Shown piece by piece: positions 62,424 through 64,000 of a stretch of 64,000 nt of DNA. The first letter of the stretch is position 1. The number at the start of each line of letters is the position of its first letter. Both the position numbers and the translations under genes were made by a program. Source of the stretch: Aquabacter sp. L1I39 (GTDB lineage: Bacteria > Pseudomonadota > Alphaproteobacteria > Rhizobiales > Xanthobacteraceae); assembly GCF_017742835.1 (NCBI RefSeq), contig NZ_CP072392.1, forward strand, positions 2,030,385-2,094,384. Direction: 5' to 3'. The notes beneath the pieces are model-generated. The model worked only from the letters and a program-made list of their open reading frames with translations. It had not been told where the DNA came from and did not search any database.

Positions 62424-63551
62424 AATGTCCTCGGATGTGCGCGCGACCGCCTTTTTCTTCGCGGGCGCCTTCTTGCCGGCCGCCGTCTTCGCGGGCGGAC
62501 CGCCTTGCGTCGCGGCCTTACCCTTGGGCACCAGCGTTTCGAGGGGCAGGGAGATGTCGCTCTCGCCGGCCATCGCGCCCGCCCCTTCCGGGTCCGGCGC
62601 AGCAAGGTTTGGTAGCGCCTTCCCCTTCTTCGCAGCGGCCTTCTTGGCCTGCGATTTCTTCTCTGGCGCCGTCTTGAGCGGGTCCTTCTCGACCGGCGCT
62701 TTCTTGACCGGCTCTTTTTTGCCGACTCCATTGTCGGCTTCGGCTTTGTTGACCTCTGTCGTCTTTCCTGCCTGCCCGGCCGGCGCGGCCTCCGCCGTCG
62801 CCTTGGCCTTGGCCTTAGGCTCGGCTTTGGCCTTGGCCTTGGACGGGCTTTTCGGCTTCACCTTTCCGGTCGTCTTCGGCTCATCCTTGATCACTTTGGC
62901 CGCAACGGCCTTCGCCTCCACAGGCAGCAGTTTCGCCGGGGCGACGGGCGCGCTGTCGTCCGAAAGCGCCTCGCTCTCCTGTTTCGAATCGGTCGCGACC
63001 GGATTCGCGGCCGCCTTTTTGGATGCGGCCGTCTTCGTCGCAGCCTGTTTGGGCGTGGCCTCTGCGGCCTTGGCCTGTGCAAGGGCTTCCTGCTTGGCGC
63101 GCTTTTCGGCGTGGCGCTCCGCCATCAGGGTTCCGAATTCCAGGATCAGGCTCGCCAGTTCCGGCTCCTGCACCACGGAGGCGGCGGTCTCGATGGAGAA
63201 CCAGAAGCCGACGCGCTGCGAGCGCTCGGGCCACTTCTTCAGATAGCGCTTCACCTTCATGGGGAAGACCATCACGTCGCACAGCACGGAGCGGGTGGCG
63301 GACAGGCGTTTGTCGTAGCGATAGATGCCGAGGGGCGTGCTGGCGATGGAGCCGAGAAGACCGGCTTCCTCATAGGCTTCGCGCGCCGCCGCCTTGTGCG
63401 GGGGGATGCCCTTCATGGGCCAGCCCTTGGGGATCACCCAGCGACGTGTCTCGCGCGACGTCACAAGGCGCAACTGCACCTCGCCATCCTGCCGAACGCG
63501 ATAGGGCAAAGCCGCATATTGGACGCGGTATGTGCCGTTGGTGTCCGCCAT
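62421..63551 (-). CDS. NUDIX hydrolase with long Lys/Ala-rich tail
   Basis: A 376-residue protein. Residues 1-140 form a NUDIX domain of the diphosphoinositol-polyphosphate-phosphohydrolase-like type: RRWVIPKGWPMKGIPPHKAA, REAYEEAGLLG, and YRYDKRLSA. The NUDIX box keeps Gly43 and Arg57-Glu58, Glu61-Glu62, Gly64, but the usual first Glu is replaced by Ile49; the metal-binding glutamates remain. From about residue 145 to the end (over 220 residues) the protein is Lys/Ala/Pro/Glu-rich and histone H1-like, with many AKAKA and KKA runs, likely disordered and possibly nucleic-acid binding. The stop codon lies at the edge of the palindromic repeat. Confidence 0.87.
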   Translation of the reverse strand: MADTNGTYRVQYAALPYRVRQDGEVQLRLVTSRETRRWVIPKGWPMKGIPPHKAAAREAYEEAGLLGSIASTPLGIYRYDKRLSATRSVLCDVMVFPMKVKRYLKKWPERSQRVGFWFSIETAASVVQEPELASLILEFGTLMAERHAEKRAKQEALAQAKAAEATPKQAATKTAASKKAAANPVATDSKQESEALSDDSAPVAPAKLLPVEAKAVAAKVIKDEPKTTGKVKPKSPSKAKAKAEPKAKAKATAEAAPAGQAGKTTEVNKAEADNGVGKKEPVKKAPVEKDPLKTAPEKKSQAKKAAAKKGKALPNLAAPDPEGAGAMAGESDISLPLETLVPKGKAATQGGPPAKTAAGKKAPAKKKAVARTSEDI

Positions 63552-63710
63552 GCCGCGAATCCCGAACCCACCTCTTCTAGGCGCGCAATATCACCTAAGG
63601 GCGCGGCACGATCATGTCGTGGCGGAAAAATATGCAGTCCCAGCGATTGAAAAATGCAAAGGCGACGCCATCCGGGGCGAGGACCAAGTCCCCTCCCCGG
63701 CCGGCGTGGC

Positions 63711-64000
63711 TCAGAGCGCAGTCAGGTCGCTCTGAATGCCCTTGGAGAGCGGCGCGCCGTCATCGAAGGGGGCGAGGGTGTCGATCACCATCTGCCGGTA
63801 GCGCGGCAGGCCCTTATATTCCTGGATGGCGGGGTGAAGGTCGCGCAGCACCCGGTGCAGGCGCTTGCGCCATTTGGGCACGCGGGAGAGCTCCGCCACG
63901 CTGGCCAGATAGCAGCGGATGCCGAACAGGATGGCGTTGGAACGCGGCAGGCGGAACAGGGTCTGCAATTCCACCCGCAGATGCACCTTTTCGGCGACGT
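63711..64000 (-). CDS. DUF3445 protein, C-terminal part (5' end outside window)
   Basis: The frame runs from a stop at 63711 to the right edge without a start that is clearly the true one; a GTG at 63986 is only an internal codon. The visible 96 residues include VHLRVELQTLFRLPRSNAIL and FGIRCYLASVAELSRVPKWR, the C-terminal signature of the DUF3445 (heme-dependent oxidative N-demethylase-like) family as I remember it, then KGLPRYRQMVIDTLAPFDDG. The 159-bp gap to the NUDIX gene shows nothing distinctive. Confidence 0.7.
   Translation of the reverse strand, partial: VAEKVHLRVELQTLFRLPRSNAILFGIRCYLASVAELSRVPKWRKRLHRVLRDLHPAIQEYKGLPRYRQMVIDTLAPFDDGAPLSKGIQSDLTAL

Overview
The window is a GC-rich chromosomal segment of an alphaproteobacterium of the order Hyphomicrobiales (Rhizobiales). 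Supporting this are a CtrA master cell-cycle regulator with a cluster of GANTC (CcrM) sites upstream, an adjacent fliJ-type gene, the clpS-clpA pair beside a phasin, an NDUFA12-type complex I accessory subunit, an aapJQMP amino-acid importer next to metC, and hemP behind an Irr-type iron box. The gene set suggests Xanthobacteraceae or a close relative (Xanthobacter, Azorhizobium, Ancylobacter), but this is inference from gene content and order, not a database match. No rRNA, tRNA, CRISPR array, intact insertion sequence, prophage or replication origin was found.

Layout. 1-3.6 kb: xseA (cut by the left edge), purD and a fluoroacetate-dehalogenase-type hydrolase. 3.6-6.9 kb: a sulfide module, with an SqrR/BigR-type ArsR repressor divergent from a SLAC1/TDT anion channel, a type II sulfide:quinone oxidoreductase with a Tat-like leader, and a small membrane protein. 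A matching operator lies over the repressor start codon. 7-16.4 kb: housekeeping genes (tadA, rluB with a 35-residue repeat tail, rsmD, an aminotransferase, an M48 protease, a DsbA-like protein, aroQ, accB, accC). 16.7-22 kb: a NitT/TauT-type ABC importer lies inverted between accC and aat, followed by DUF2155 and NDUFA12 genes. 22-25.4 kb: an unrecognised gene of unusual composition, a 120-bp palindromic repeat, a Ca2+/H+ antiporter and agmatinase. 25.5-29.4 kb: an orphan CysA-type ATPase, an ECF sigma/anti-sigma pair and fliJ.

30-39.7 kb: ctrA, clpA, clpS, a phasin with a readable promoter and operator, a D-Ala-D-Ala carboxypeptidase, a DnaJ-type membrane protein, a VWA-like protein and panC. 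40-46.2 kb: aapPMQJ and metC. 46.2-50 kb: a tightly overlapping envelope-glycolipid operon (ArnT-like transferase, PAP2 phosphatase, GT2 transferase, LAB_N protein). 50-59 kb: hemP, an RND efflux pump with its adaptor, an aminotransferase, a K+/H+-type antiporter and small proteins. 59.4-64 kb: a CYTH protein, rfbF-rfbG (CDP-4-keto-6-deoxyglucose synthesis), a NUDIX protein with a long basic tail, and the end of a DUF3445 gene.

The most distinctive parts are the sulfide-response module, the dehalogenase that keeps every signature residue of the defluorinase family at the same numbering, a dispersed palindromic repeat family with at least two clearly related copies, and the lipid-modification operon.
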